Positions 29,101 to 36,754 of a stretch of DNA of 64,000 bases are shown piece after piece. Each line of letters begins with the position of its first letter. Position 1 is the first letter of the stretch. This stretch comes from Chiridota heheva (Eukaryota > Echinodermata > Holothuroidea > Apodida > Chiridotidae), in assembly GCA_020152595.1 (NCBI GenBank), contig JAIGNY010000690.1:1042001-1106000 (forward strand), written 5' to 3'. The notes beneath the pieces are model-generated. The model saw nothing but the letters and a program-made list of their open reading frames with translations, did not search any database and was not told the DNA's origin. The position numbers and the translations under genes are program-made.

Positions 29101-31935
29101 AACTACACCAGCTGATGTGGTACCTTTAAACCACACCAGCTGATGTGGTACCTTTAAACTACACCAGCTGATGTGGTACCATTAAACTACACCAGCTGAT
29201 GTGGTACCTTTAAACTACACCAGCTGATGTGGTACCATTAAACTACACCAGCTGATGTGGTACCATTAAACTACACCAGCTGATGTGGTACCATTAAACT
29301 ACACCAGCTGATGTGGTACCATTAAACCACACCAGCTGATGCGGTACCATTAAACCACACCAGCTGATGTGGTACCATTAAACTACACCAGCTGATGTGG
29401 TACCTTTAAACCACACCAACCAATCCCCCTTGAGGAGGCACCAGTCATTTGTTGGTTATGGAAGACTCTGATTAAAAGCTAGGGTGTAATATTCTAGTGT
29501 TCCTAGATTTATTATATCTGATGCTCATTGTTGTTGGCTCAAAAAAATGGATTAATGATAAAGGCCGAATTAACCTTCTAAATTAACCCGAAACACTGTG
29601 CATTGTAGAAAAATGAATGATGTCATTAAAAGTTTTGTCAAGGTATTTTACAAAAGTGCACCTTTCTCATGATTTTGTACAAAAACTTGTATATAGTTTT
29701 TATTTTTGCACACAGAGGTCTTTTTCTCATGCATGCATTCATGGTTTAGACAAGTCAATGAAAATGAAACTTTGAGAAACCTATTATCAAAAAAAGATAA
29801 CAAATGTGGAGATTCAGCAGTGGTGGAGTAGCATGTAAATATGAAAATAGTTCCACAATATCACAAGTTTTCATAATTGACTGTAGACTAGAAGCATGAA
29901 TTTTTTCAGAGATTCTTGCAAATGTTTAAATGCCTGTTTTCATTGAAATATAAAAGAGACCTGAATGTCCAGTGGTCATAGCATCAGCCTAGAGATCCTG
30001 GGTTCCATTCCTAGTGGGTCTTGATTCACCAGTGCTGCTGTGGACATCACTGTAGCTCTTGAGAAATGGATGCAAAATACCCAATCTACCAACCAACCAA
30101 TCTACCAACCAAAATAAGATGCAAAATACCCAATCTACCAAATATAAAATGTGTTTGTCTTAACAGGAGGCACTCTCGAGCAAAACCAACCAAGGGATCT
30201 AAGGAAGGGGTGAAGTACAATGCAGCCAAGCTGAAGGAGAAAGGAGTCATTCTCAATATTGATGGACTTGGGAATTCAGAGTAAGTATGAGGGAGAATTC
30301 TGTTTGGTAGAATTGTTACTGAATCTTTCTTTGGCACTAAGTGGGGACAAAAACCCATTTAGTGCAGTTTAGTAGGAGGAGGTGAATATCTGTACTCCCT
30401 GTTTAAGCTGCAAAGAGGATCTACATGAAAATTTGAAGGGTATTTATTGCCTTTTTCATGACAATCTTATCAGCTTGTTTAATTCAATATAACTTTAATC
30501 ACTTTAACCCCAAAAGCCATTACAAGACTTTCAAAGGTTTTCTAAGAATGAAAATGAATGTTAAATTGGAGCATTGTTTTGTTGGAAGAGATTTTGAAGC
30601 AATTTTGTATGAATATTTTTATTTGGTTGAGTAAAATGTGTTTTAATAGATTGGAGGTCACTCTTAATCATTCTTTTTTTATTTTTGTTGTCCAAGTGCA
30701 ATGTTGTTCATGAATTTTAAACAAAATATTCATTTTGTATACTTGTTTACAGCAGAAATAACAACTATTGAACTTTTAAGTAACCATATTCACATTAACC
30801 CTCCCCAATTCAGGCTGCAAGGTATTTTTGGAAATTTAAAGGAAACTTTTCGCAAAGTTCTGCGAAAATTCTGCAAAATTTTGCGAGTCAGTCCTTTAAA
30901 GCATTAGTTTAGGGGTCAGGCATGTCCATCTTATATGAAAGAGGACTTCAAAAGAAACAAAATGTTGCAAAAAGCATTCAAAAATATTATTCTATTAAAG
31001 GATTAGTTTCAGGGATCAAGCATGTCCATCTTATATGAACGAGGACTTCAAATGAAACTTTGTTTTTTTTAAGTTCTCTTTCATATAAGATGGACTTGCT
31101 TGACCCCTAAAATAATCTTTTAAGTATATCTTGAGCTTCTTGGTAAGACACACAAACAGGATTTTAACCTTCACAATGTTTTTTTTTATTTTTTTAATTT
31201 GTTTTATTTCAGGTTCAAAAATGTCATGTTTGAAATTGCTCCTAGTGAGAAAGCTGGTGTGTTCACCGTCTCTGCCAAATTCCTTGGAGTCAAAATGGAC
31301 TCTGTTGATCTCGTCTTTCAGGTAAATGTTAAACAATATCTGTGACATTGAAAATAACCATGAAGGCAATACATATGACATAATCACCAAGGCAGTTTAT
31401 ATCAAACTTGTAATGTTTGGATAGTGTCATGCTAGTCGTGATTTTTTTGTTCAAGAAATTCATTTTAAGATTGTAATATGTAATATTCTACGTGAGTAAA
31501 TAAATGAGTTTAAAAGTATGTGTAACAATCATAAAGGGTGAAGGCTTCTGCTGATGAAAATTTGAATTCTTCAAATGTTATCACTTTGCTAACTCTTGAT
31601 AAAAACATCAATAGGCCTAAAAGGATTTGAAGACTTCTTGGGAATCTAGAACACATGAACAAGGTTTTCAACATCTCTTTCTAAAATTGCTTTCATTTCT
31701 TAGCTTTCATTCAATTGCAGACATATTGCAAGTTATTCCTCCAGGGACTTGAAGATCATTTTGTTTCTAATTTCATTCTCTCCGAAATGATAAATGAAAT
31801 ATGTATTTTTTAATTTCCCAGGACCTTCTTCAGCTTCAGTATGAAGGTGCGGCAGTCATGGATATGTTTGGCAGGGCCAAGATCAACGTTAACCTTCTCA
31901 TCTTCCTGCTTAACAAGAAATTTTATGGAAAATAA
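10962..31935 (+). CDS. IQGAP: IQGAP-family Ras GTPase-activating-like scaffold, C-terminal 620 aa (14 exons, 5' partial)
   Basis: Joined exons 10962-11186, 11943-12083, 13469-13553, 15534-15698, 16514-16581, 19027-19159, 21036-21138, 22062-22291, 24845-24945, 27278-27392, 28093-28253, 30167-30280, 31213-31321 and 31822-31935 give 1864 bases whose phases all match and end in a natural TAA. The product aligns from memory along its full length with the C-terminus of vertebrate IQGAP1/2. Residues 1-~230 are the later part of the RasGAP-related domain, with the block YYRYMNPAIVAPD near residue 160. Residues ~420-560 are the RasGAP C-terminal region. The tail is LLIFLLNKKFYGK. In the family this domain binds GTP-loaded Cdc42/Rac1 rather than stimulating hydrolysis, and the tail binds cortical partners such as E-cadherin/beta-catenin and CLIP-170. 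The calponin-homology, coiled-coil, WW and IQ parts must lie upstream of the window. Introns run from about 0.6 to 2.6 kb, most of them repeat-filled. Which vertebrate paralogue it is closest to cannot be decided here. Confidence 0.96.
11230..11470 (+). mobile_element. Degenerate non-LTR retrotransposon C-terminal fragment
   Basis: Across two frames it reads RLRIGHTHFSHSF (as LRIGHTHFSHSFYLNAPHPS) and AKHVLLDCLLF. These match the RLRIGHT.(L/F)TH...L and KH(I/V)L(L/I)(D/E)C..F zinc-knuckle-like end of Jockey/I-type ORF2. It lies in an IQGAP intron. Confidence 0.65.
11943..12083 (+). CDS. IQGAP: IQGAP exon b (GRD)
   Basis: Acceptor CCATAACAG, donor GTAAGA; phases 2 in and 2 out. It encodes KLPYDVSTEQALTHKEV and then a helix ending in AVDMIP. 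The KLPYDV..EQAL motif is characteristic of IQGAP proteins. The ORF reading upstream of 11943 is intron. Confidence 0.95.
12250..13325. repeat. 15-bp minisatellite (~70 copies)
   Basis: The unit is GAGATACTTGAAATT with variants (GAGGTA, AAGATA, TAGTTG). A 150-180-bp block is duplicated (about 12545-12690 and 12790-12940). Because 15 is a multiple of three, it stays open in several frames on both strands; these are not genes. Confidence 0.97.
13469..13553 (+). CDS. IQGAP: IQGAP exon c (GRD)
   Basis: Acceptor TTTTCCATAG, donor GTCAGT. The first G completes a Pro codon, then FGIRYIAKVLKKSLHEKFPD and EPEEDILK follow. GxRYIAKVLKxSLHEKFPD is a RasGAP/IQGAP signature helix. The exon ends in phase 0. 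Confidence 0.95.
13975..15388. repeat. 24-bp minisatellite in a ~218-bp higher-order repeat
   Basis: The core unit is TCAAGCAGATTTATTGTTGACAGG-like (24 bp). Runs of units are separated by a ~50-bp spacer (AACAATTCATCTTGAGCAAT... CCGGAAGTAA...GTTAC). Spacers start near 14129, 14323, 14541, ~14757, 14975 and 15193. Spacings are ~218, or shorter by a whole number of 24-bp units. Confidence 0.95.
15534..15698 (+). CDS. IQGAP: IQGAP exon d (RasGAP core block)
   Basis: Acceptor TTCTTTGCAG, donor GTAAGA, exactly 55 codons. It contains IVGNLIYYRYMNPAIVAPDA, the RasGAP core block that corresponds to the FLR...PAI motif of p120GAP. FDIIDIG and RKNLGSVTKVLQ follow. Confidence 0.96.
15905..16290 (+). 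mobile_element. LINE (CR1-like) 3' end fragment, degenerate
   Basis: 15925-16173 reads LVYKSLNNLAPIYLTEM... and FGDRSLSVFGPKLWNAAL, the typical C-terminus of a non-LTR reverse transcriptase. The final LSTFKNN...FLKK part is in another frame. The tail has GTTAAGCGCATATAAATA, the usual 3' end motif of such elements. Confidence 0.75.
16514..16581 (+). CDS. IQGAP: IQGAP exon e (68-bp microexon)
   Basis: Acceptor TTTTTTCAG, donor GTAAGT; 22 codons plus two bases. It encodes FSGENEHLSSLNAFVRKSF, matching the family's F-G-(E/D)-N-x-HLS segment. It is too short to stand out as an ORF, but it links the phases of the exons on either side. Confidence 0.92.
16608..16849 (+). mobile_element. 5'-truncated LINE 3' end (family RH)
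   Basis: CATCATGCCTCCCTTTACAA through CACAATTTGACCCTCG to CTTCAAACAAACAAACAAAC. It matches the 3' end at 38150-38395 and starts only ~25 bp after the donor of the 68-bp IQGAP exon. Confidence 0.88.
16882..18203. mobile_element. TIR element family B carrying a 32-bp minisatellite
   Basis: The left end GTCAAAAAGTGAGGGCG (16882-16898) and the complement of the right end, GTTGAAAAGTGAGGGCG (18187-18203), match at 15 of 17 positions. Inside, 16907-18042 is a minisatellite of AAGTCAAGGGAATTTTAAAA plus TAACACAGTTCT (32 bp, ~35 copies). The unique right part (18060-18190) aligns in reverse with 50350-50480. Confidence 0.8.
18433..18477 (+). pseudogene. IQGAP: Decayed partial copy of IQGAP exon f
   Basis: AGTTTGTAATGTTTCTGAAA onward matches 19037-19081 at roughly four bases in five, with a perfect 19-base core AGAGGAAAGATTCAACATT. 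Translated in the exon frame it reads VCNVSEIEERFNIN against VCDVPEPEERFNID. No splice donor of the real exon is retained, and homology stops after about 45 bp. It is flanked by a ~70-bp duplicated intron segment (18380-18435 and 18790-18845). Confidence 0.55.
19027..19159 (+). CDS. IQGAP: IQGAP exon f (VPEPEERFNIDEYSD)
   Basis: Acceptor TTCCCAACAG, donor GTCAGT. The first base completes Lys, then 44 codons follow including VCDVPEPEERFNIDEYSDFV and TKPIVLMSVAEILDTHA. A decayed copy of part of this exon lies about 600 bp upstream (18433-18477). Confidence 0.95.
19205..19895 (+). mobile_element. TIR element family A, short copy with both inverted ends
   Basis: The left arm (GGATTAGTTCACTGGTCAAG, 19216 on) is mirrored at 19683-19765 and again at 19798-19895 (complement AAAGGATTAGTTCAAGGGTC). 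Arms are ~100 bp. The middle shares TTCTTAACAATTGTTAATGT and GGTGGTATATTATAAATACC with the copy at 9773. The duplicated right arm is unusual. Confidence 0.75.
19898..20150 (+). mobile_element. tRNA-derived SINE (family S1), 5' truncated
   Basis: It contains a B box (GGTTCGACTC), TGTGTCCTTGAGACAGACAC and the tail GATAAGCACCGGCCTGATGG. It corresponds to the full copy at 56352-56607 but lacks the A-box end, which is replaced by the abutting family A element. Confidence 0.8.
20130..20445. repeat. 55-bp tandem repeat seeded from a SINE tail
   Basis: The unit is CTTAACGGCTCGAGTATGTA plus GTTTATCTTAACCTTTGGAC plus TCAAAAGCAATGGGT; five to six copies. The first copy is the 3' tail of the SINE itself (GGGCCTTAACGGCTTGAGTA at about 20117). 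Confidence 0.9.
21036..21138 (+). CDS. IQGAP: IQGAP exon g
   Basis: Acceptor CATTCAACAG, donor GTAAGA; phase 0 in, 1 out. It encodes LLVEHAENIAPEASDPLHEL and LKDLGDVPGIEDMLG, matching the family motif LL.H...IAPE..DP..ELL..LG.VP..E..(I/L)G. Confidence 0.95.
21873..22003 (-). mobile_element. SINE S1 3' fragment
   Basis: AAAGCTAAATCCATCCGAGC ... AGTCCATCGCAGATTAACTC matches 56352-56465 on the minus strand. The tRNA-related half is absent. It ends ~58 bp before an IQGAP exon. Confidence 0.85.
22062..22291 (+). CDS. IQGAP: IQGAP exon h (linker between GRD and RasGAP_C)
   Basis: Acceptor CTTATCTTCAG, donor GTATCC. It completes a Gly and adds 76 codons, including KTEISLTLQNKFEI and TKRLLVDVIRVQGGESIPHI. 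These match the conserved KTE(I/V)SL.L.(N/S)K(F/Y) and TK(R/K)L(I/L)(V/I)DVIR motifs. Confidence 0.95.
22665..23120. mobile_element. Non-autonomous hAT-like element
   Basis: It starts CAGCGATTTATAATAGGTGG, followed by TCCGTGGGCCAAATCTGGCC, a GC-rich subterminal motif typical of hAT elements. It ends GGCCCTTCGCAAAATTTAAT...ACTCTTG. The ends are loosely inverted. Flanks ATATATAT and ATATATAA could be an 8-bp target duplication, but that sequence is low-complexity. Confidence 0.55.
23190..24725 (+). mobile_element. TIR element family A, long copy with GC-rich minisatellite
   Basis: 23230-23360 matches family A (ACTGGTATCAAAGGCTACTA). 23590-24010 matches 2230-2640 base for base over long stretches. 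24069-24475 is a ~18-bp minisatellite, GGCACGTGGGACAGGGC. 24500-24600 matches 3365-3465. 24650-24715 matches the family A tail (GTCTGATTTCAGTCATTT...ATATCTCC). All ORFs inside are artefacts of the repeat. Confidence 0.7.
24845..24945 (+). CDS. IQGAP: IQGAP exon i
   Basis: Acceptor TATTTATTAG, donor GTAAGC; phase 0 in, 2 out. It encodes EKMYDDLLDLRLKREEKQDS followed by SKLTRNISALDDSK, a charged helical region that is poorly conserved in the family. Length and phase fit between its neighbours. Confidence 0.87.
24953..25052. repeat. ~34-bp repeat, 3 copies, next to a splice donor
   Basis: TTCACTTTGATCTGACCAAT plus (G)GGAGGGATTTG repeats three times, starting 7 bp after the donor of IQGAP exon i. 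Confidence 0.9.
25270..27000. repeat. ~140-bp satellite in ~285-bp dimers (~12 monomers)
   Basis: A TAGTGGGCGGGGCTTAATAT-type box recurs near 25441, 25574, 25699, 25844, 26001, 26139, 26293, 26439, 26564, 26697, 26843 and 26967, spaced 124-157 bp. Alternate monomers are of two types: one has AGTAAACTGGATTCA...TGGTACACAGAT, the other AATCTTGAAATG...GATGTTAGCTGGTGTGTACAT. The two types are distantly alignable to each other. It fills most of one IQGAP intron. Confidence 0.85.
27278..27392 (+). CDS. IQGAP: IQGAP exon j (start of RasGAP_C)
   Basis: Acceptor TTCCATGTAG, donor GTAAGT. It completes Lys and encodes LGLEAKKNKIDVNLVKLCEA and then EVVTLEDNYQNLANAIAQ. This corresponds to the family's EKK.KI...L..LE..G.V...N.YQ.(I/L)...IA segment. 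Confidence 0.93.
27446..27541. repeat. 48-bp direct duplication
   Basis: GTGCTTGTTTG(C/T)TGCATCTG to GATGAAGCTTATAA occurs twice in tandem, shortly after an IQGAP exon. Confidence 0.9.
28093..28253 (+). CDS. IQGAP: IQGAP exon k (RasGAP_C: DIRNQRRYRQRR)
   Basis: The acceptor ends AAAATAAAAG and is purine-rich, weaker than the others; donor GTAAGT. It encodes DIRNQRRYRQRRKQDMLKMK, then a helix and YYNQYINTCLQNLAAK. DIRNQR.YR..RK and YYK.YI.TCLDNL are strongly conserved across IQGAPs. Confidence 0.95.
28330..28915. repeat. 42-bp minisatellite with degenerate tail
   Basis: The unit is TCCACCTTAATCCCTGGTCA plus CTATCTCCTCTTCATCATTT plus TA. Six good copies run to 28590, then fragments mixed with CAGCTAATGTGGT pieces lead into the next array. 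Confidence 0.92.
28925..29420. repeat. 28-bp array of self-complementary units (~17 copies)
   Basis: The unit is CCACACCAGCTGATGTGGTA plus CC(T/A)TTAAA. CCACA...AGCT...TGTGG is an inverted repeat, so each unit can form its own hairpin. Confidence 0.93.
29957..30112 (+). mobile_element. tRNA-derived SINE (family S2) fragment
   Basis: An A-box-like TGTCCAGTGGTCATAGCA and a B-box GGGTTCCATTCC are ~35 bp apart, as in a tRNA-type promoter. A tail with ATCTACCAACCAACCAATCT follows. It lies ~55 bp before IQGAP exon l. Confidence 0.6.
30167..30280 (+). CDS. IQGAP: IQGAP exon l
   Basis: Acceptor TGTCTTAACAG, donor GTAAGT; phase 2 in and out. It encodes a basic linker and VKYNAAKLKEKGVILNIDGL, matching the family's (L/V)KYTAA(R/K)LHEKGVLL.I.DL. 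A tRNA-derived SINE fragment ends close upstream. Confidence 0.95.
30890..31125. mobile_element. Family A arms only: two direct and one inverted copy (foldback)
   Basis: Heads at ~30893 and ~31000 (GTCCATCTTATATGAA(A/C)GAGG) are followed by the inverted copy at 31070-31122 (CTTTCATATAAGATGGACTT). No element body lies between them. The structure can fold on itself ~90 bp upstream of IQGAP exon m. Confidence 0.75.
31213..31321 (+). CDS. IQGAP: IQGAP exon m
   Basis: Acceptor TTTTATTTCAG, donor GTAAAT. It completes Glu and encodes FKNVMFEIAPSEKAGVFTVS and AKFLGVKMDSVDLVFQ, matching FKNV.F(D/E)I.(A/P)(T/S)E.VG.F.V..KF(L/M)GV. A foldback repeat ends about 90 bp upstream of it. Confidence 0.96.
31822..31935 (+). 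CDS. IQGAP: IQGAP terminal coding exon
   Basis: Acceptor AATTTCCCAG; 37 codons and TAA. It encodes DLLQLQYEGAAVMDMFGRAK, then INVNLLIFLLNKKFYGK. This is nearly identical to the vertebrate C-terminus, so the stop is the true one. Confidence 0.97.
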   Translation, partial: DLLQLQYEGAAVMDMFGRAKINVNLLIFLLNKKFYGK

Positions 31936-32908
31936 AGAAAAACTACATCGCCTAGTCAGCAGCTTTAATGTTCATATTTAAGATCAGGACATAAATATGC
32001 ATCACAGAGATGAATCTGAATGATCATGAATATGCATTAAGATCAGGACATAAATATGCATCACAGTGACAAATGGCATGAATATGCATCACAGAGATGA
32101 ATGATCATGAATATGCATCACAGAGATGAATCTAAATGATCATGAATATGCATCAAAAGATGAAGTATCCATAATCTTTGCATTAAGGACTATTTCCCCT
32201 AAAATGGATTTATCTAGAAAGTTGAATTGAAGAATATGAGGCAGTGACAGCTATCTCCCCCATTGAGTCATTGTCGGACTAGTGTTAAAAATAACTTTAT
32301 GAAGTTTGCAAGATGGGGGTTTTGGTTGACACCTATCAAAAGATGTTATTTTTTTGTTGACACCTATCAAAAAATGGGTGTTTTGATTGACACCTATCAA
32401 AAGATGGGGTATTAGTTGACACCTATCAAAAGATGGGAGTTTTGATTGACACCTATCAAAAGATGGCTTTAAGTGATGAATGAGTGAAAGAACAAATATG
32501 AATGGACAACATTTGTTGGGTCTTGTATGCTGATAATTGAGCAGCTAAAAGGTGTCTTGTAACACTAGCTCTTTTAGTGGATATAACAATTTGCAGTAAC
32601 TTGATGAGGCTATCATAGCTTTACCATTTGCTTTGTAGTTCAGATTATTTTGTAACTAGATACTATAACAAAAAGGCCATCAGGGTTGTCAATTTGATTT
32701 AACATTGAAGGAAATCTTGTTTTGCAGTTCATTTTTTACATTGGTTTGAAACAATAGATCTTTATTTAGTTGAGGATTGTGGTGAGTAGTTTGAACCTGT
32801 GTAGGGTCATGACTGTTGCTAGCTGAGATCACTGACCAGTGAATCAAAAGATTAATTGATTGATGATGAAGATAACAATTAGGGTGATTTGTTTGTTTGA
32901 GGATTTCA

Positions 32909-33193
32909 ACATCCCGACAGACCTCTATTGTAGTATGTACATCAACATCCCGACAGACCTCTATTGTAGTATGTACATCAACATCCCGACAGACCTATAT
33001 TGTAGTGTGTACATCAACATCCCGACAGACCTCTATTGTAGTGTGTACATCAACATCCCGACAGACCTCTATTGTAGTGTGTACATCAACATCCCGACAG
33101 ACCTCTATTGTAGTGTGTACATCAACATCCCGACAGACCTCTATTGTAGTGTGTACATCAACATCCCGACAGACCTCTATTGTAGTATTTACA
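32909..33193. repeat. 36-bp minisatellite (8 copies)
   Basis: The unit is ATCAACATCCCGACAGACCT plus CTATTGTAGTGTGTAC. It is open in two frames because 36 is a multiple of three. Confidence 0.95.
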
Positions 33194-33205
33194 TCCCAAT
33201 TGCTT

Positions 33206-33729
33206 TATAGACCTTTTCAAATCTGAATCAGCAATTCTGAAAAGTAATTTTGATCATGTTACATGGCCAAAATTCATGTGTCCATAATGGACCAATCGTA
33301 CACTGGGGGAATCTTATTGACCAATCAAATACTGGGGTATTGACTGTCCGCATATTTCATGCAAGATATGGGACCATGCGTATGAAACAGTGATTTCAAA
33401 TGCTACTCATAAATGTTATACCTGAAGGTAACACGCTCACGAATTGTTGGTTACAATTGTTCCTCCAGTGACTGCAGCAACCAATGTTGGGTAGCAAAGG
33501 GAAAATTCCTCCAGCAGTTGATTGGTTGGGTAGCAAAGGGAAAATCCCCCCAACAGTTGATTGGTTGGGTAACAAAGGGAAAATACCTCCAGCAGTTGAT
33601 TGGTTGGGTAACCACGGGGGAAATACCCTCAGCAGTTGATCACTTGGGTAACAAAGGGAAAATTCCCCAGCAGTTGATTGGTTTTAGAGTGATCATGTTT
33701 GTCTAAATTCGGTTTGAAACGGTCTATTA
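33206..33729. mobile_element. TIR element family C with internal 39-bp minisatellite
   Basis: The left end TATAGACCTTTTCAAATCTG is mirrored by the right end (complement TAATAGACCGTTTCAAACCG). GATCATGTT motifs are mirrored further in. Between them, 33470-33690 is five copies of a unit like GTTGATTGGTTGGGTAACAA plus AGGGAAAATACCTCCAGCA. Confidence 0.65.
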
Positions 33730-34674
33730 ATTGATTTTATGGTACAAATGACTATCAATAGTGCCATTTATTCTCTAACAACGAGCCATGCAAGGTGATG
33801 TAACGTTTTATTATATAATAAAGTGCATTTGCTTGTCTTTAAAGCTTTTCTATATGATGATTTCAGCTAAGGGCCAAAGTGTCACAAAAGTCAGGAGTTT
33901 TGGGAAGGAATTTATAGACAGAATGCTAATTTATTTGTTGTTTTTGTTTCAAACCATGCTGATAACCTTTTCACATGTATCATTGATTTGGTTGATTTTT
34001 GAGTGTGTGTTTATTTTTACTGATGCACTTTTAGTTTCATGTGAAGAAAGTTTGATGAAGCTGTGGTGAAGGATTGTATTTACAATGTATATAATATCAT
34101 TTGATGCCTTGTCTTGGTAACAGTAGTAAGTTTTTGTTATTGCTAAGTGCCAGTAGTAATTCTAAAAAATTCATGGCCACAATTCATGACCAATGTAGCT
34201 ATGCATCAAATATTATAAAAGTTGTTGCTATGGCAATGGGTGCTTTACTGTGAGGGAGTCAGTTCATGGTGGAGTCAGTTTATGGTGGAATCAGTTAAAA
34301 TACTGTACAAAGGAAATAGTTTGTCTGGGATTGTAAAACAGTTTTAGTGCAAGGGTGTGGATTTGTGAAATTTGAACACACTGCCGACTAACAAGAAATA
34401 TTTTAGCGAAAGAAATTATATAAGCTGTGAATGAAAGAATATAAACTGCAAATGATTTCTGTTCATATGTTCCTTATGTGTATAATACATTCAAGAAATC
34501 TACACGTTTGTGAATTCGCCCATCACCCACGAATATGTTTTGCCTTATTCAGTATGCAAACTTCATAGATTATAATTGAATATTGTAAATGAGTTAATTT
34601 ACTATTATAGGTTATAAATCATGCTTTGTAATCTTAGTGCCTGGCTTCTCAGATTGTAATTGCTTTTGGTTGCT

Positions 34675-35060
34675 AGAAAATGATCAGACTAGATGGAAAA
34701 TGATCAGATTAGATGGAAAATGATCAGAATAGGAAAATGACTTGATGGAAAGATTAGATGGAAAAATGATCAGATGGGAAATAGATAGAGGAAATGATCT
34801 AGATGGGAAATGATCAGACTAAATGGGAAATGGTCAGACTAGATGGAAAAATGAGACTAGATGGAAAATGATCAGACTAGATGGAAAATGATCAGATTAG
34901 ATGGAAAATGATCAGACTAGATGGGAAATGATCAGACTAGATGGAAAAATGATCAGACTAGATGGGAAATGATCAGACTAGATGGGAAATGATCAGACTA
35001 GATGGGAAATAATTAGACTAGATTGAAAATGATCAGAGATCAGACTAGATGGAAAAATGA
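34675..35060. repeat. 20-bp minisatellite (~18 copies)
   Basis: The unit is GATCAGACTAGATGGGAAAT with indels. It lies downstream of IQGAP. Confidence 0.93.
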
Positions 35061-35159
35061 ACATTCCTGCATGATGAACTGTGGGATAGACATGTGCCTT
35101 TATGATTATGACTTATCTGTAAACTACATGTATATATAAACTGTATAAAAGATAATCAC

Positions 35160-35258
35160 CATTAAGCTTACATCCCATTAAGCTTACACCCATTAAGCTT
35201 ACATCCCATTAAGCTTACATCCCATTAAGCTTACATCCCATTAAGCTTACATCCCATA
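35160..35258. repeat. 18-bp tandem repeat
   Basis: CATCCCATTAAGCTTACA repeated about six times, one copy shortened. Confidence 0.93.
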
Positions 35259-36750
35259 AACAACTTAGTAATATGAGTTTGAGTCTTAGGTTGTGTTTCT
35301 CAACAAAGCCAGACAAATTGTTAAGATGCATCTGATCCTTTTTCTATTACAATTTTTCTAGGAATCTTGATTACTTCCCTTGATTTATTATTCTTAGCTG
35401 ATAATCTTTTACTGTTTTCTGCATTTATTACAAACTTGCAGTCATTTCAGATATACAGAGAAAAATCAAGACACGATTATTTTCAGGTCTGGAAGATACA
35501 TTCCTGTTCATAAAAAATAGTTTGTACGTTTCAATCAATTACCTTCACAAATTGTTTGTTTTAATTTCTGTGTGTTAGACAAGTGTCTTATTTACATTAA
35601 TTAATGTAAACAGTGCATCTATATTAACAATAGTGTGATTCAGTATTAACACAGAAGGTACCAAGGAAGGAGTTGTACAACTTAGAGGACCCGTTACAAA
35701 TCAAAACCTGCTGGTTCCAAAATAACATTGTGGCTTAAAAAAAGAACTGAAAAATATTCACATTTGTATTTATTTACAACCTTCTATGTGTAAGCAGCAG
35801 CTATTTATTGATCATTTGAATTCACACAGTGATGGATGTAATATGTTATTTATATATGGTAATAATTATATATATTATAATATAATTTTGACAGGTGATA
35901 TTTATGCAAAGTATGCATTGTACCCTAACCCTTGTCAGGGGTCTCCACTTTTTCTCAATTTCAGCCAACAACTTTCATACAGAATACAATTCCTTTGCTT
36001 GGTGCTAACATACTTTGATCACTTATGAAAGATTAACAGTTTGGAAAGATGAAGGATTTAAAGTTAAGATACAGGATTAAAAGTTGAAATGCAGCTTAAA
36101 ACGAGTTATCTTAAAATTGTTAGATTATCTAGTAAATGATTTAAATTCACTCTTATGCCTTATGTGATATTTGCCTTCTTGAACATGTTAAATTAAGAAT
36201 ACCTGTTGAATGCCAAATTTACAAAAAACTTGAATTTACAAAAAACTTGAATTTACAAAATCAGCTTGAAATATATTATATACCTTTACAAACTGGTCTT
36301 ATGACAACAGAAATTCCCCTTTTCACCTTAAATTTTACTCCTTAGCTTCGCACTTTCAATTTAAGATTAACAAAAGATGGTTTCCATTATCATTCTGACA
36401 AATGTCAACCTTTCATCTTTACATTTTGAACAAATGTAACCTTTCATTTTGCATAACAAAGTATAGTATTTTGATTTATGTTCAAGGTTTGGCTTAATCT
36501 GAATATATGTTTAAAGTCTGTAGATGCATATTTATCTGTATTAGCAAAATTCCATTAGAAATTATCTGTTTAATAACAAGGGTTGAATTTGATATAGAAT
36601 GCAATTGAAATTATTTGAATGCTTTTTTCTGTTAGATATAAGAAGTGTTTTGTTTTATAGGAAGTTGGGTAAGAAGAGAAAAGATACAAAATAGAACAAT
36701 CAAAATGCATATGCTTATATACACTGTGTATTGTGTTTCTCTGTAGAGGT
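35259..36750. other. No gene recognised
   Basis: AT-rich intergenic sequence between the IQGAP 3' flank and a LINE. It contains a threefold CTTGAATTTACAAAAAA near 36230-36260. No coding signal was seen. Confidence 0.4.
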
Positions 36751-36754
36751 CTCC

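Larger units (their letters stand above)
31936..33822 (+). other. Probable IQGAP 3' UTR and immediate flank
   Basis: Non-coding sequence follows the IQGAP stop. It holds short repeats of ATGAATATGCATCACAGAGA (31975-32160), about five copies of a ~30-bp unit with TTGACACCTATCAAAAGATG (32320-32465), the 36-bp array at 32909-33193 and a TIR element at 33206-33729. An AATAAA at 33817-33822 followed by a T/GT-rich stretch is one possible polyadenylation signal. Another AATAAA overlaps the stop codon (31931-31936). The true end is not determinable from sequence. Confidence 0.35.

Noticed and set aside
29957-30020. A and B boxes suggesting a functional tRNA gene
   Set aside because: No acceptor-stem pairing or cloverleaf can be drawn; it fits a tRNA-derived SINE.
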